A DNA stretch of 64,000 bases from Datnioides undecimradiatus (taxonomy: Eukaryota > Chordata > Actinopteri > Lobotiformes > Datnioididae), in contig WARS01001853.1 of assembly GCA_008933995.1 (NCBI GenBank), positions 517,001 through 581,000 of the forward strand, written 5' to 3'. The notes below the pieces were generated by a model. The model made no database searches, had not been told where the DNA came from, and saw only the letters and a list, made by a program, of their open reading frames with translations. The translations under genes were made by a program, and so were the position numbers. Each line of letters starts with the position of its first letter. The first letter of the stretch is position 1. Shown piece by piece: positions 40,600 to 52,170 of this stretch.

Positions 40600-41140
40600 T
40601 AACTCTGCCTCGTGTCCATGGTGTGTCTGGTGCTGTGGTGTCTGATATCGTTGCAGCTGTGCAGCAATAAGCCCCGTGACCCAGTTTGACAGAATCCTGT
40701 CCAATCAGGCTGTCGCCACTTCTCTGCCTTGCTCTCCTGAAGCATGACAGGCCTGACTGTGCTGGTCCCCTGCAGAGATGCTGTCCAATATGCTAACGAT
40801 GACAGTCGCATGGCTGTGCGCAGCTTTTCCACGGAGACCTCCAGTGACAGTGATACATTTCTTCCTGATGTTCAGCTCCCCCCTTGAGATAAGAGCCAGG
40901 TGGGGACGTGTTTGTTCTGAGATCCTCAGCCATCTGCACAGTCTCTAGACCTCTAAGCTCTCCCACCTGTTTTTTGGACTCAGCCCCATCAGAGATGAGC
41001 CCAATTAGGGCGGAGTCATCTGCAAACCTTAGAGGCGTGACAGATCGATGACTGGGGGTGATGCTGTGCTTGTGCAGGGACAAGAGCAGAGGAGGAAGAG
41101 TGCAACCTCAAGGACCTCCCACACAGATCTACCTGATGGC
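40600..41140 (-). mobile_element. Degenerate LINE reverse-transcriptase fragment
   Basis: On the minus strand the sequence encodes a non-LTR reverse-transcriptase stretch. The block RFADDSALIGLISDG (about 41030-40985) carries the FADD catalytic motif and the LIGLISDG that follows it in many fish LINEs. About 80 nt upstream, the Gln of the expected PQG motif is a TGA stop (41110-41108). The sequence after residue ESKKQVGEL drifts and the 3' portion (40600-40850) is not recognisable with confidence. It is an old inactive relic. The clade is uncertain (L2/Rex-like). Confidence 0.55.
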
Positions 41141-42329
41141 AAAACTGCAGTTTGCACGGTGACAGTTCTGGTGAATGCTCTGTCACAGTAATATATGTTA
41201 TTTTCTGTCATCGGGAGTCTTCACCACCTCTGCCGTCATCACAGTCACTGGTTATTGTTCAGGAGGAGTCGAATCATCAAGACAAACCGCACTGATCACG
41301 CACCTTCCGATGGACGCCGGGCGCCCTGCGGGGGCTGCGAGCCGAGCTGTTCGTGTTTGCTCAGCTGGATCTTGAGTCTGTCATCTGCTCTGATGACTAA
41401 AATCCCTAATCTGGTCAATATATAAAGTTTAAAACAACCAAGATTTTAATGGTTTTTCATAAAAGTGCAGATTAGGAAATGAATTGTGATGAGATGCGAC
41501 GGCTCTGGTGACGCAGGCCTTCATCTTTGCCAACTTTACGTATTTCTCTGCGTTATTTAAGGACACAACTCAACAAAACATGTCTAATTGGTTTTAAACG
41601 TGCAGGAGCGTTGCATGTTTCTGTCTTCACTGTTTATTCCTGCACAGCGAGCCACCAAAACACCAAACAGGAGCAACATCCCGCTGCACCTCAGGGACGC
41701 CTCAGCGTTCCTGTGCTGCACGGCCGCATGAAAACAGCTATAAGTGCGTGTCTGTCAGACTGTCACAGCTTCACCGCGATGGCTCGGCTAGTCGCGTTAG
41801 GGTGACAGCAGTCACAGCAACTCCTCCCCCGAGTCCAAACCTGTCAGCTCCACTGTTCCTCATCCCTTCACTTCGACCACAGCTCTGTGAGAACCTGGCC
41901 CGCAGACGTCCTCAGATCCGCCTCGGTGCCTCTGTGAAACACAGGAAACGATAAGCTGGGAGTGATTGGCTTAGCTGAGAGGCTTCAGTCTGGCTTCGTG
42001 TTTTTAAAATCAGGTTTCACAGGGAGGAGCGGCGAGGCGTCTGTCACGGGGGTAAAATAAGATGCAGCGTTTTGAATCGTGAATGTTTGCCTGATGTAAC
42101 TCGGCTTTTTGTTGTCTGTAATTATGTTTACTTAACCCGGTGTCTCTCACGTCCTCATCGACTTTTTATTTTCATTCTCTTTTACGTTTCTCAGCCTCCC
42201 AGTCGTCTGTATTATCTGTTATTCTGCTAAAGAATTAGAGGAGGAGACATGAAAACACGTCCTCTCTGGGAATTTGTATTTTCTAAAGGTCACGGTGTCT
42301 CCGTGCAGTCGAGGCCTGGTGCTTTGGTC

Positions 42330-42660
42330 TCTGCTGCACCTAATTGGCCTTTAGTTTCCTGCTCCTGATGCGAGTGATCCGGCTCGTGTATCCGCCTGTC
42401 ACCGCGTCCCTCCAAGGCCCTCGTCAGCTCCGAGCAGCTTTGAGTGTATTTTCAAATAAAATGCCATCTGCTGGCCCCAATTTCAGCAGACAAGTGCCCT
42501 CAATCTCAGGTTGGAGGCCGGCCTGGTCCCACGGCACAAAGCAGCACCGGCTTCAGGAGAGAGCAAAAGGCTGATGGCGCACGTTGGAGCCCGATGCCGG
42601 TGTTGATCATGGAAAATCTGATGATCTTTGCATACGTTTCACTCCGACAGCACCGTTTCT
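42330..42660. promoter_or_regulatory. Candidate conserved non-coding element
   Basis: A non-repetitive stretch with CCTAATTGGCC near 42338 and GGAAAATCTGATGATCTTTGCATACG near 42611, the latter holding an octamer-like TTTGCATA. Frames across it are short. The call is on texture only. Confidence 0.22.
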
Positions 42661-43128
42661 GAGTGTTGCTCAGCTCATCTTTGGCATTTCTCTCCTGAAA
42701 GTCTTTATTATTTATCAAACCTTTATTTACCTGGAAAGTCCCTTGTGCAACATCTGAACATGTCTCTGGGTTTAATATCTGGTGAACATAACTCCATACT
42801 AAGCACGATTTGAATTGTTTTCACATTAAAATCAAATAAAAGCAAAAGTCTGTGAGCAGAGAGACGCTTGTCACTGCTGACGAACCGAACCACAGAAGGT
42901 CAGTGAAGTCTCCTGAAGGACGGAAGCCAGTGAGGGATCATATAACCATCAGATTCAAGTTCAAACCATCTTCTGCAGAGTTTGAGTTAAAGTGACATTT
43001 CAAAGTTGTCAGTAAACTAAGCAATGATGCATTCAAGGACACTGAGAAAAGTGTCTATACCACAGGAAACAACAACTGTGCTGACTTGTATTACCGCAAT
43101 CATCTGCAAAGACGTGCAAGCTACCAAT

Positions 43129-43169
43129 GCACACACACACACACGCACACGCACACACACACACACACA
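43129..43169. repeat. (CA)n microsatellite
   Basis: A CA run of about 40 bp broken by two CG interruptions. It lies in the right flank. Confidence 0.9.
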
Positions 43170-43789
43170 GATGCGACTTGTGTAACGTCCACAGCAATTA
43201 GTTGGCGCTGTGCAGATGACTGCCTCCGCCCGGCGGCTCCACGGCGCCGGCGCTCACGAACACACCGAGACTGAAGTGAAAAGTGTTTCGAAGCTTCGGC
43301 CAATAAACCCGAGAGGCTCGTGGTCCGTCTGGGCTTTCTGTCAGATAAGAGCATGTTTCCGTGAGTCGCGCTGGTGGAGCGGCAATACTGCTGATGAATG
43401 AGCAGTCTGTGAGTGTGTGTGTGCAAGAGAGAGGCCCCTCGAGTTTATCACCCAGCTCTCTGCATCGTCGAGGACTTCTGCATGTAACGTCATTGAAGGA
43501 AAACCAGAAACTCCAAGAAAACGACCGTTTTAACTCCTCACAGCCGAGCATTGTGGGAATTATGCTGCTGCATTTTAGAAATTAGACTTAAAACCTCGTG
43601 TTTCATGAAACCGTTCACGGTTGTGCACATGTACGCCACTGAAACCACAGCCAGTGGACTTATAATGAGCCATGTCACACATATAAACACACACACGGCA
43701 GTTTTAATGTTTAATCCCTGATTTAAACACAGTCATCTATAATCCAGGCAGCTGTAGATCGACGTGGACGCCTGCACGCTGTCGTCTCT

Positions 43790-44035
43790 CGTTAGCTTCT
43801 GAGTTTGGCATTTTGGCTGTCGGCCATCTTTGGCTTTAGGAGCCACATTCGTCCGCACAGCTGCACTTCTTTTGCAACCGGTGGAGTCGCCCCCTGCTGG
43901 CCGTTAGAAAGAATCTGGCTTTAAGTAACTTAGACACCACTTTGATTTCACTCGTCAGACCCACAAACTCCATTACATTTACAGCCCACGACACAAACCA
44001 ACATTCATCAGTCTGTTGGTTCCCTGGTGGCATGA
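43790..44035. mobile_element. Probable fragment of a dispersed teleost repeat
   Basis: The segment includes CGGTGGAGTCGCCCCCTGC followed by a GGCCGTTAGAAAGAAT stretch. I recognise this wording as part of a repeat scattered through many fish genomes. No terminal repeats or target duplication could be drawn. Family name unknown. Confidence 0.35.
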
Positions 44036-44128
44036 CTCACTTTCACTCCCCTCCCTTGTTTTCTTCATGTTTCTACTTTGTTTGATGCCAAAATGGCAAA
44101 AAAATAATAATGAAAATCCTTATGTAAC

Positions 44129-44170
44129 CACACACACACACACACACACTCACACACACACACACACACT
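44129..44170. repeat. (CA)n microsatellite
   Basis: About 20 dinucleotides with one CT interruption. Confidence 0.9.
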
Positions 44171-44548
44171 CACCAATTCCTGAATCCATATTCCTCTCGC
44201 CGACAGTCGCTGTTGTGGTGGTGAAACATTTATTTTGCTCCATTGTAGTTTTCATGAGAAGTCGCATGAATAAATGATCAAAAAGGAGAAACTAAGCTAC
44301 CACCCGACTCCGCTGCGCCCCCCTCCCTCCACCCCCCCAGCCACCCCTCCACCCCTCCGCGGGGACGCCGTGGCGGAGTTCGGCGCTTACATGAAGTGAA
44401 TTATGTATCGTCTCACTCCAAGCATGAGCTCATCAGGCAACAAGACAGGAAAACGTGCTGCCGGCGCTGGGAATTAACTGGAGGAGAGATTCAAATAGTC
44501 TGGACTTTATTATTCATGACGGGTGAAACTGTGCATTGAAAATATTCT

Positions 44549-44550
<2 letters not shown>

Positions 44551-44586
<36 letters not shown>
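44551..44586. repeat. (CA)n microsatellite
   Basis: About 17 perfect dinucleotides. Confidence 0.9.
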
Positions 44587-44588
<2 letters not shown>

Positions 44589-45339
44589 GGATGAAAGGAT
44601 GGGACGTCATGATGCTTCCTTTCATTTGCTGTTAATGTCGGTTGTCGGTCAGCGTGCGGCGCGGCCCAGCGGAGGCTCAGATTGAGAAACAAATAGAAAT
44701 CAGAAGCCAGTTGTGTGGGGAGTGCCTCGGGGTGTTATTCATTTCCTTTTAACTTTTCCATTTTTCCTCTCTCTCTCTCTCTCGTCTCTCTGTGGCGGCA
44801 TTGTGCAGAGAACGACAGCCGCAAAATGGTGTTAGCTCCCAAATGAAATCTGCAGCACAAACACCACAGAGCGGGCTGCCTGCTGGCCGGCGCTGGATGC
44901 TTTTGCCCTTGAGAAACAAATCCAGACACGAAACACTTTGTTAGCTCTCTGGACAGCCTCCAATAAAGCCGCGTTCACCTCCGCTCCCCTGGAAAAAGGC
45001 TCCCAGTTTATCCGTCTGACAGGGACGAGTGTGGTTTTAACAGAAAGGGAAGGAGGAACGTCGCAGACGCAGAAGTGCTCGTCTGTTCTTGGCTCGGTTC
45101 AATATTTCAGTTGATTTGTTCTCAGAAAGAACAACCGCGAGGCTTTTAGAAAACCCCCTTCCTCCTCATCACTCGTCCACACCAGCAATCCTCCACCTAA
45201 ACTTGACCTCTCAGGTCTTTTGAGTATTAAACATGTCCCACGGGCCTGAAATGTGGCTGTAAGAGGTTCAAAGATCCACATCCTGAGCACAGAGACCGCG
45301 GTCACCTTAACTGTAGTTAGAGGTTTCAGTAGGACTCAA

Positions 45340-45940
45340 ACAGATGGGCTGGTCTTTCCTGGAAGGTCTTCATGAAAGCTGCCAGGAGTCCACTCCCAGG
45401 TCTGCACACCAGCTGGATCGCTGTGCCCGCTTTCAGAAAGTAATGTCCGACACGACGTCTGACTCCACAGCTCAGATGCTGTTCGATGATTCCTGTTTTA
45501 AAGCCACAACTCCTCCTGCGAGCAGGTCATCTGGACTTTCCTTCAGAGCAGGGACAGAAATGATGCTCCTCTGGGATCCTGGAGTCCAAATGCAACGTCT
45601 CCAGCGTGTTCTGGGTCTTCCTGCACACTGGATCTGTCCAGGATACCTCCTGAACCTCACCTCCACAACCTGTGCACAGCGCACTCAGACACCATGCAAG
45701 GGAAGCCTCATAGTGACTCCTGCATTAATGCCAGCGACTCTTCTCCATTCCAGATCCATGGTTTCATCAAAATATCGCATTTTGTCCACTTTGATTCCAG
45801 ACTGAACTCTTTTAAACGTGTATAACTGCTGATGGAAGACAATCCTGGAGATGCTTCACAGGTTTGAAAGCTTCCTGAGGCCTGATCCACGGACACCCAG
45901 GATACCTGCTTGTTATCCTGCTCGGTCAGTGCTGTCACAT
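45340..45940 (-). mobile_element. Possible LINE C-terminal relic
   Basis: On the minus strand the frame at about 45684-45472 contains CAGRPRTRWRRCI. This resembles the GRPRTRWRDYI block found just before the 3' end of many vertebrate LINE proteins. The rest of the frame is not recognisable. Because it lies upstream of the reverse-transcriptase relic on the same strand, it must be a separate insertion. Confidence 0.25.
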
Positions 45941-48698
45941 GTGCTGATCTGTGATCTCTGACATCACCGGCAGGTTAGGATTACAAGCTACTGTGTAATA
46001 GGGAGTTTCTATGGAGCAACATGGCCGCCGGAGCTGATCGCGGCTATTCTAACCAATGCTTGTGACTCAAAGGGGCCGTCTCTCTCTGCTCCTTAGCACC
46101 TGAGCCAGTAATGATGAGAAGAGTCGAGCAGGTACAGTCCACTCGCTTTTCAAAATTAAAGACAGTGTGTAAACTGCATGTTAAGACAGAGCATGTAACT
46201 CTGCAGCCTCCTCACTCATGTAAAAGCATAAAAACAAGGAAAAGGTGACCAAGTCTACAAAACCTGGCAGGCAGGGCCGCCTCCTTTCAAAGCCCTGCAG
46301 CTCCCGGCGCCGCCGAGCAGCGCTAAGTGACTCTCCTGCAGAGAGGAAGCTGGAGACGAGTGTGCCATCACCATTAGGAGCACCAACTCAAATGAAGCTC
46401 GGAGGGGGGAGACAACTGCGAGCAGACCCGTGAGAATTCAAGTGATGAAGCTTTATCGTTCACTGCTGGGAAATTAATTAGACGCAGCCGCCTAAGTAAC
46501 AGGATTTAGGCGATGGAGGCAGGTGGTGAGCAGCGTTCTGGGTGGGAATTTCAAACAAACGGAGATGGAGGTGATGAAAATTCAGTCTTCTGGTTTGAAA
46601 TGTAAAACCCATCCGTGCCCTCCTGGCTCCTCGCACACTCACTCATATTAAAAACACATGATACTCAAATTGGAAACAGATATTAGCGATGAATAATCAT
46701 TTTCACGCTGTCAGTAGTTTCAGTCAGGCTCTTCATGAGCCAGCCGTCCCGGTAGGTGCATGGTAATGTGAGCACTCTGAGCTTTAGCCCCACTGGGTGT
46801 CGCTGTTGCATCACGTCTGAATCCTGCACGCTGCTCCTGAGAGGCGAGCAGCAGCAGCTCGAAGCGCGGGCGTCACGACTCACCGGACGCAGAGCACGGC
46901 TTCCTGTAACATGCCTGCAGACTCCACATCGCACTTGAAGCCAGAGGCACAGAAACCAATCTGGCGCAGTCCTGCTGGGTATGTGGACTGCATGTCTTTC
47001 AATTCATCAAGATGAATTTCAATATTTCAATTTGTCACGCGTGCTGCAGCTGTCAGCGCGGAGCGGCGTGGCGCGGGGACGATGTGCAGCAGGCTGAGAA
47101 ACAGATCGCTGTTAAAGACTGGTACAGTAAAATTGACTTTCTGTAATTCTCATATTGTGCATGCGCATTCCAATATTTCATTACAGCTGCACAATAGTTA
47201 ATCAAACGTCCAGGCGCGCAGCCCTGAATGACAAGCACCACTGCATTTGCGCTGATGCCAGAACCCCAGCGTGTTTCCTCGCGGCACCAGTCCACTGCAA
47301 ACTGAATCAAAGGAAGGTGCATTGTGCAAAGTGACAAAGGGACAAATTCTGAAATATGAGACAAACAAACTGGTGTGAAACCCTCCTCCCCACACCCGCA
47401 GCCCCACCCACTGCTAACTTTAAAACTGCTCTTCGCTTCAGAGACCTCTGGGTGATGTGACAGGCTCTACATCCCTGTGTCTCAGCACTCTGTGGTCCCA
47501 TCTGGTCGAGCCAAACAACATGTTTTGTGCAAACAGCAGCTGATGTTCACGTGCAGAAGGACAGCGGCGCGCCTGAAGTGAAGGTTTTTGGTTGTGCTTA
47601 AACTCTGAAGGCTGGTGGTCCTGAAGGAAAGAGGATTGAACATGTAGAAAAAAAGAAAATGATCTTCTTTTACCAAAAAACAACAAAACCTGGTGGAAGA
47701 TGAAGCAGCTGCAACTGTCGTTCCACCGAAACCACCGAGGACCATTCAATATCATTTTCCGCCTGCAGAAGAAGCCGTGCAGCGACTCTCGGAGCAGGCC
47801 TCCCTCGTTAGGAGCCCGGTGGGTAAAGTCAGGTCATCAGGGAGATGAAGCTCACCTGGTCCGGCCTCAGGACTGTAAAACCTGGTGGCAGTCAGCCAGC
47901 TGCTCCGTCTCCAGCCTTGGTTTGCTTTCTAGTTTCATAAAATCAACTTATTTTACAACTTCTGCGCATATTTGCCCAGCTGAACAGCAGCATGTCACTC
48001 AGCTCGTTAGGCCTCTGTCACCTGCATCATGCACAATCAACCTCGAGATGCAACGGCACACAAAAAACACTAAAAGACAGTAAAGAGACGCTCTGTGCAG
48101 GTGCGAGCTGCTGTGGTCGGACCAGGCTAATCAGTAGCAGAGGACAAATCATCCTGATCAATGAAGCTGTAACTCATGAGTTTATTGACCAACCTCTGCT
48201 GAGAAACGTTCACCGCCGCCTTCACAAACACAAGTAGTGCCGCTGAGTGCAGGCGAGCGCAGGTATTTAAAGAGGTAAACAACAGACAAAGGTCAAATCA
48301 GACCGAACAATAGAGTGAAGATCATCTGAAACGAGCGCCTCCAGCTCTCGGTGTCACACCTGAATGCCGATGAGGCAATCACCGCCGCGTGGTCATGTTG
48401 AATTGCTCCAGCCAATCAGAGAGGACCGTTCTCAGCGGTCATAAATCAGCTCAGCTGCACCTGAATTCCAATCGGCTCTTTAAATGTGATCTACACGCTC
48501 TCTGTCTCTGCGTGCGAGCTAATTCTGTTTACAGCGCCGTTAGCGCGGCCACTGCTCCTTCCCCGTGAGCTCCAACGTCGGAGGAGTTGTTTCTCTGCGT
48601 CGCCGCGGGGAAAGTCACCTGACGCCTGGCGATCGCAGGCTCTCGGGTCATAAAACGCCCCATAAACACAGAAACAATCAAGGGAGGACCAGGCCCCT

Positions 48699-48718
48699 GT
48701 GTGTGTGTGTGTGTGTGA
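48699..48718. repeat. Short (TG)n microsatellite
   Basis: Ten dinucleotides in the right flank. Confidence 0.85.
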
Positions 48719-48794
48719 AGGCCAGGTGGAACATAATTGCCCACCTCCCTGCCTGAAATCCACTAAAGCTACACGTTAACTCTGCGCCGAGCCA

Positions 48795-48960
48795 AACCTT
48801 CTTTATTAACAAGGAACATTGCACCTCTATCCAGTTAATGAAATATTGATTTGGAAATTGTATTGTAAGACGACGGAAGGCTTTTAAAGCGCTTAGTGCC
48901 TTTGCTCAGAGCCAACTTCATCAATTATTATTTTTTAATGGTATTCTTTGAAAACGCTCC
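48795..48960. promoter_or_regulatory. Candidate conserved enhancer-like element
   Basis: An AT-rich block with TTTATTAACAAGGAACATTG (FOX/SOX-like cores), GTTAATGAAATATTGATTTG (an ONECUT-like ATTGATTT) and CATCAATTATTATTTTTTAA. No gene or repeat overlaps it. It has the look of a vertebrate enhancer, but conservation is untested. Confidence 0.35.
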
Positions 48961-49214
48961 TGAAGCGGAGAGCAGCTCTCCCCGGGCTTGGCGTGCGCCG
49001 CGGCCGTGATTAGCGTCATGTTTCCGTGCCGAGGGAACTCCGCGCCCCCGAACGGCTGCATGTTTTTTTAATGAAAGATGCTGGCATCAAACTGAGTCTC
49101 GTAATGACAACGACAGAGGAACATTGCTGATTTAATGATGTGTTTGTTCCTATTCCAGTCGAGCTGTTTAAAAGAGAACCGTAAAAAGGGAGCGCTGGTC
49201 ACGTTTCCAAATGT

Positions 49215-49400
49215 AGTTCACAATCAGCGACTCACTATAATGGGATTGGGAGTCTCTGGTGTCCGAGCCGGGGCCAATTTTGAAAACCTCATGAATCAGA
49301 AATGACAAACATTTGAATGCGTCTGCACTGTAGTATCCGTCTGTACAGTACAGATAAGGAACTAATCCCAACCGAGTGGAACCCGCTCGGTGCCTGAATT
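49215..49400. promoter_or_regulatory. Candidate conserved non-coding element
   Basis: A non-repetitive stretch with CACTATAATGGGATTGG near 49232, CTCATGAATCAGAAATGAC near 49288 and GAACTAATCCCAACC near 49358. The last contains a TAATCC core used by OTX/PITX proteins. The call is on texture only. Confidence 0.25.
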
Positions 49401-51959
49401 TGGTTGTTTCGGTATCAGGGTTGAGCAGCACCGCTCGCTTAAACGTCCCGACTCAGACCGTGAGATAAAACCGAGCGTCAAAGGTCCTAACCCCCAAAAA
49501 CAAACACATGCGGTTTCAGTTCTGCTTTAAAAAGATCTATTCTATCACAAACAAACAAACAACATGGCCGGACACCATGAGAAGTCCTCGCTTTACCATT
49601 TGAGTGAACTGGCCCTTTAAATTTCACTGAATCTTTAGTTTTTATTATATTTTACATGTAAAATTCATCAAATCTGTAAAAAAATTAATGTTGCACTGCA
49701 AATAATCAGTTACACCCACTGATAATGCAGGAATTTAGCATCTATGTGTATTAACACAGTTAACCAGAGATCTGACGATGACACCTGCTTCGCTGATGTG
49801 ACGCTGCAGCTCATCCTCACTCCAAACGTCTTCAACATGGCAGCTTCTCGTTTGCCTGCTGGGGCTCATTTCATTTCTCATGTGGGAGAAACAGTCACTG
49901 TGTCACTGTGGCTTCACTGTGCTTCTGAAGCTTCTGGCTTCAAGTGCATCTACGCCCATGGATTTAGTGCCAGATCTGCAGTCTACACCAGAGCGCGCTT
50001 CCTGCCAGTGCAGACAGCTCAGCATCATTTCTGTCGTGCATGAAAGCTGAGGACCCCCTCTGTCCATCAGAGTGTGGCCAAGACCTGACTGCACCTCCCT
50101 GTCATCACAGAAGCCATTCACAAAGCATGTCCGGTCGAGGCGGAGACGCCTGATGAAGTTTCTTGAGTTTTGCACTTTGCATGACCAAAGCAGGTGCACT
50201 GTGGCGCCTGCAGACGTGTGGGCTGCAGTCGGTGGATTAGCAGGAGGTCATCATGGTTTATTACGCACAGTCCATCAGAGCCGTTTCCACTCAGCCAACC
50301 TGTAACGCGTGTCCAGGCTAATCAGCACCACGGACGGCGCCTCTCGCACTCCGCTCCGCTCCACCGGCGCAGCACGCGACTGGAATTCACAAGGGCGTTC
50401 ACGCCCCAGCGCCCTGAAGTCCGGCCCTTTGTTTTCACTCCATGCACGAGCCATTTATTCACCACTGCCATCCAACCTGCAGCAGCTGCTGAGTGCAGAC
50501 TGTTAATTGTTTTCTGTTGAAGCAGGGGAATGAGGCAGAATATAGGTATTTAATTTATTTCCAAGTGTGTCATGGGGTCAGGTGGGGTGTATTCATGCAT
50601 TCATGCTTTGAATTGCCTTGACCGAGGAATCTGGGAAGACTGAAGTATTGTTATTGTTGTTATTGTTGTTGTTGTGGAAATGATTTTCTCTGCTCAGTCG
50701 CTGCACAGCATGTTGTTTTGGTCAAATCTGGCCCTAAATGTCTTTCTTGCCTCAGTTGAAAATACTAAAACTGTTTTAAGTGTGAATCCGTCTCGCCGTC
50801 TGTCAAATACGATGTCTCAGAAGCTCCGGTTCAGAGGCTGCGGGATGTGCAGCGTCCACACACCTCTCACACACACAACGGACACCTCTGATTGAGATAT
50901 GACGAAACCCCCGTTCACACATTCTTAAAAATGATAACTGACAGCAGGGACGGACCAGACTGCAACCTTTGATTAGCTGTACAGAAACTAATTAACATAC
51001 TAATTAACACAACAGCCTCAGCTTCTCCGTGATGGAATGACTTAACCCTCCGTGTGCGTGCACCAATGAAACAGTGCAACACCTTATTCTGTCTGCAACT
51101 CATGAGCATCACTGAGGGGCATAATGCATTTCTTTTTCATTTCCCTCCTTTAATCATTTTAATATGACGAATAACTTGAGACCAACCCGTCACATTCGGT
51201 CCCTACTGTTCCCACAGTTGAATGTTTGAGCTTTGCTGCGACTGATCTGACGAATTAACTTTGCAGTGACGCAGGAGACGTCGTGTCCGGGAGTTGAACG
51301 CGAACAGACGTCATTTTTAGGGACTTTAATGTGATAATGTGATTGTGTCTCCACGGTAATTTGGGAACAAATGGGGTTTGTCGGGTGTTGTTAGACTTTG
51401 AGACGCACTAAAGGTCAGAAAGTCATCTGTTGATACTTTAAGCTCTGCTTTAATGCAATGGGAACCTGTAAGATGGGCTAAATTCCCATGATTCCCGTTA
51501 AACTCACGATAATAAAGCTGACGACTGCAGCTCTTTTCAGCAGTTGCTTCTCCCTCTGCCTGAAATCCAGTGTGAAAAGTAAAGTATTTGGGTACTTTTC
51601 CACTTCTGCTGCCGTCGTGGGTGGTGAGGGAGCTGGTGGAACAGCTGCAACCCCCCCAACCCCTCTCCCTGCAGGCTGTATCTGCTCACCTACAGGACCG
51701 CCACCGATCCACTGGATGTGCACGAGGGCCCGACGCAGCACCAGATGTTGTTGTTGTGTCGCTGCAGCGGAGTCATTCACATTTTCATTAATCATTATCC
51801 CAACACCTCTCCTCCTCTCCTCTTAAACAATCGAGCATATGGGCTGCCTTGTCTGCCGCCGTGCCCACAACAAATGCGGCGCCCGGCCCGCGGTTCATCA
51901 AGGTCCCACGTGATGAAACAGCCCGAGCCGCTGATCTCCCTCTAATTTAATGATAACTA

Positions 51960-52170
51960 TCACCTGTTCTCCGAGCGCGGCGCCACACTCTAGATGGTTT
52001 GTGAGTAATTGGCCTGTGCCTTTTGCTTGATTAATTTGATTGCTACATTTTTCACTGTCCCCTCTCTGGTGATTGCTCTGGCACTACAGGTGCTGGGTTT
52101 CATTAATTACGCCCTTAATTGGTTTGGAAATGTTGCACGCAAGTTTGTTTTGGGGGAAGGTTGTGGTTTG
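51960..52170. promoter_or_regulatory. Candidate conserved enhancer-like element
   Basis: Within about 130 bp there are five homeodomain-type cores: GTAATTGG near 52005, GATTAATTTGATTG near 52029, CATTAATTACG near 52100, CCTTAATTGG near 52113 and an ATTGCT repeat. A 114-codon open frame overlaps it, but its translation shows no domain and it fits chance. The clustering of TAATT cores is the strongest in the right flank. Confidence 0.4.

Noticed and set aside
49744..50199. Open frames on both strands near 50 kb of about 98-99 codons
   Set aside because: They overlap each other antisense, show no domain, and have no convincing splice sites.
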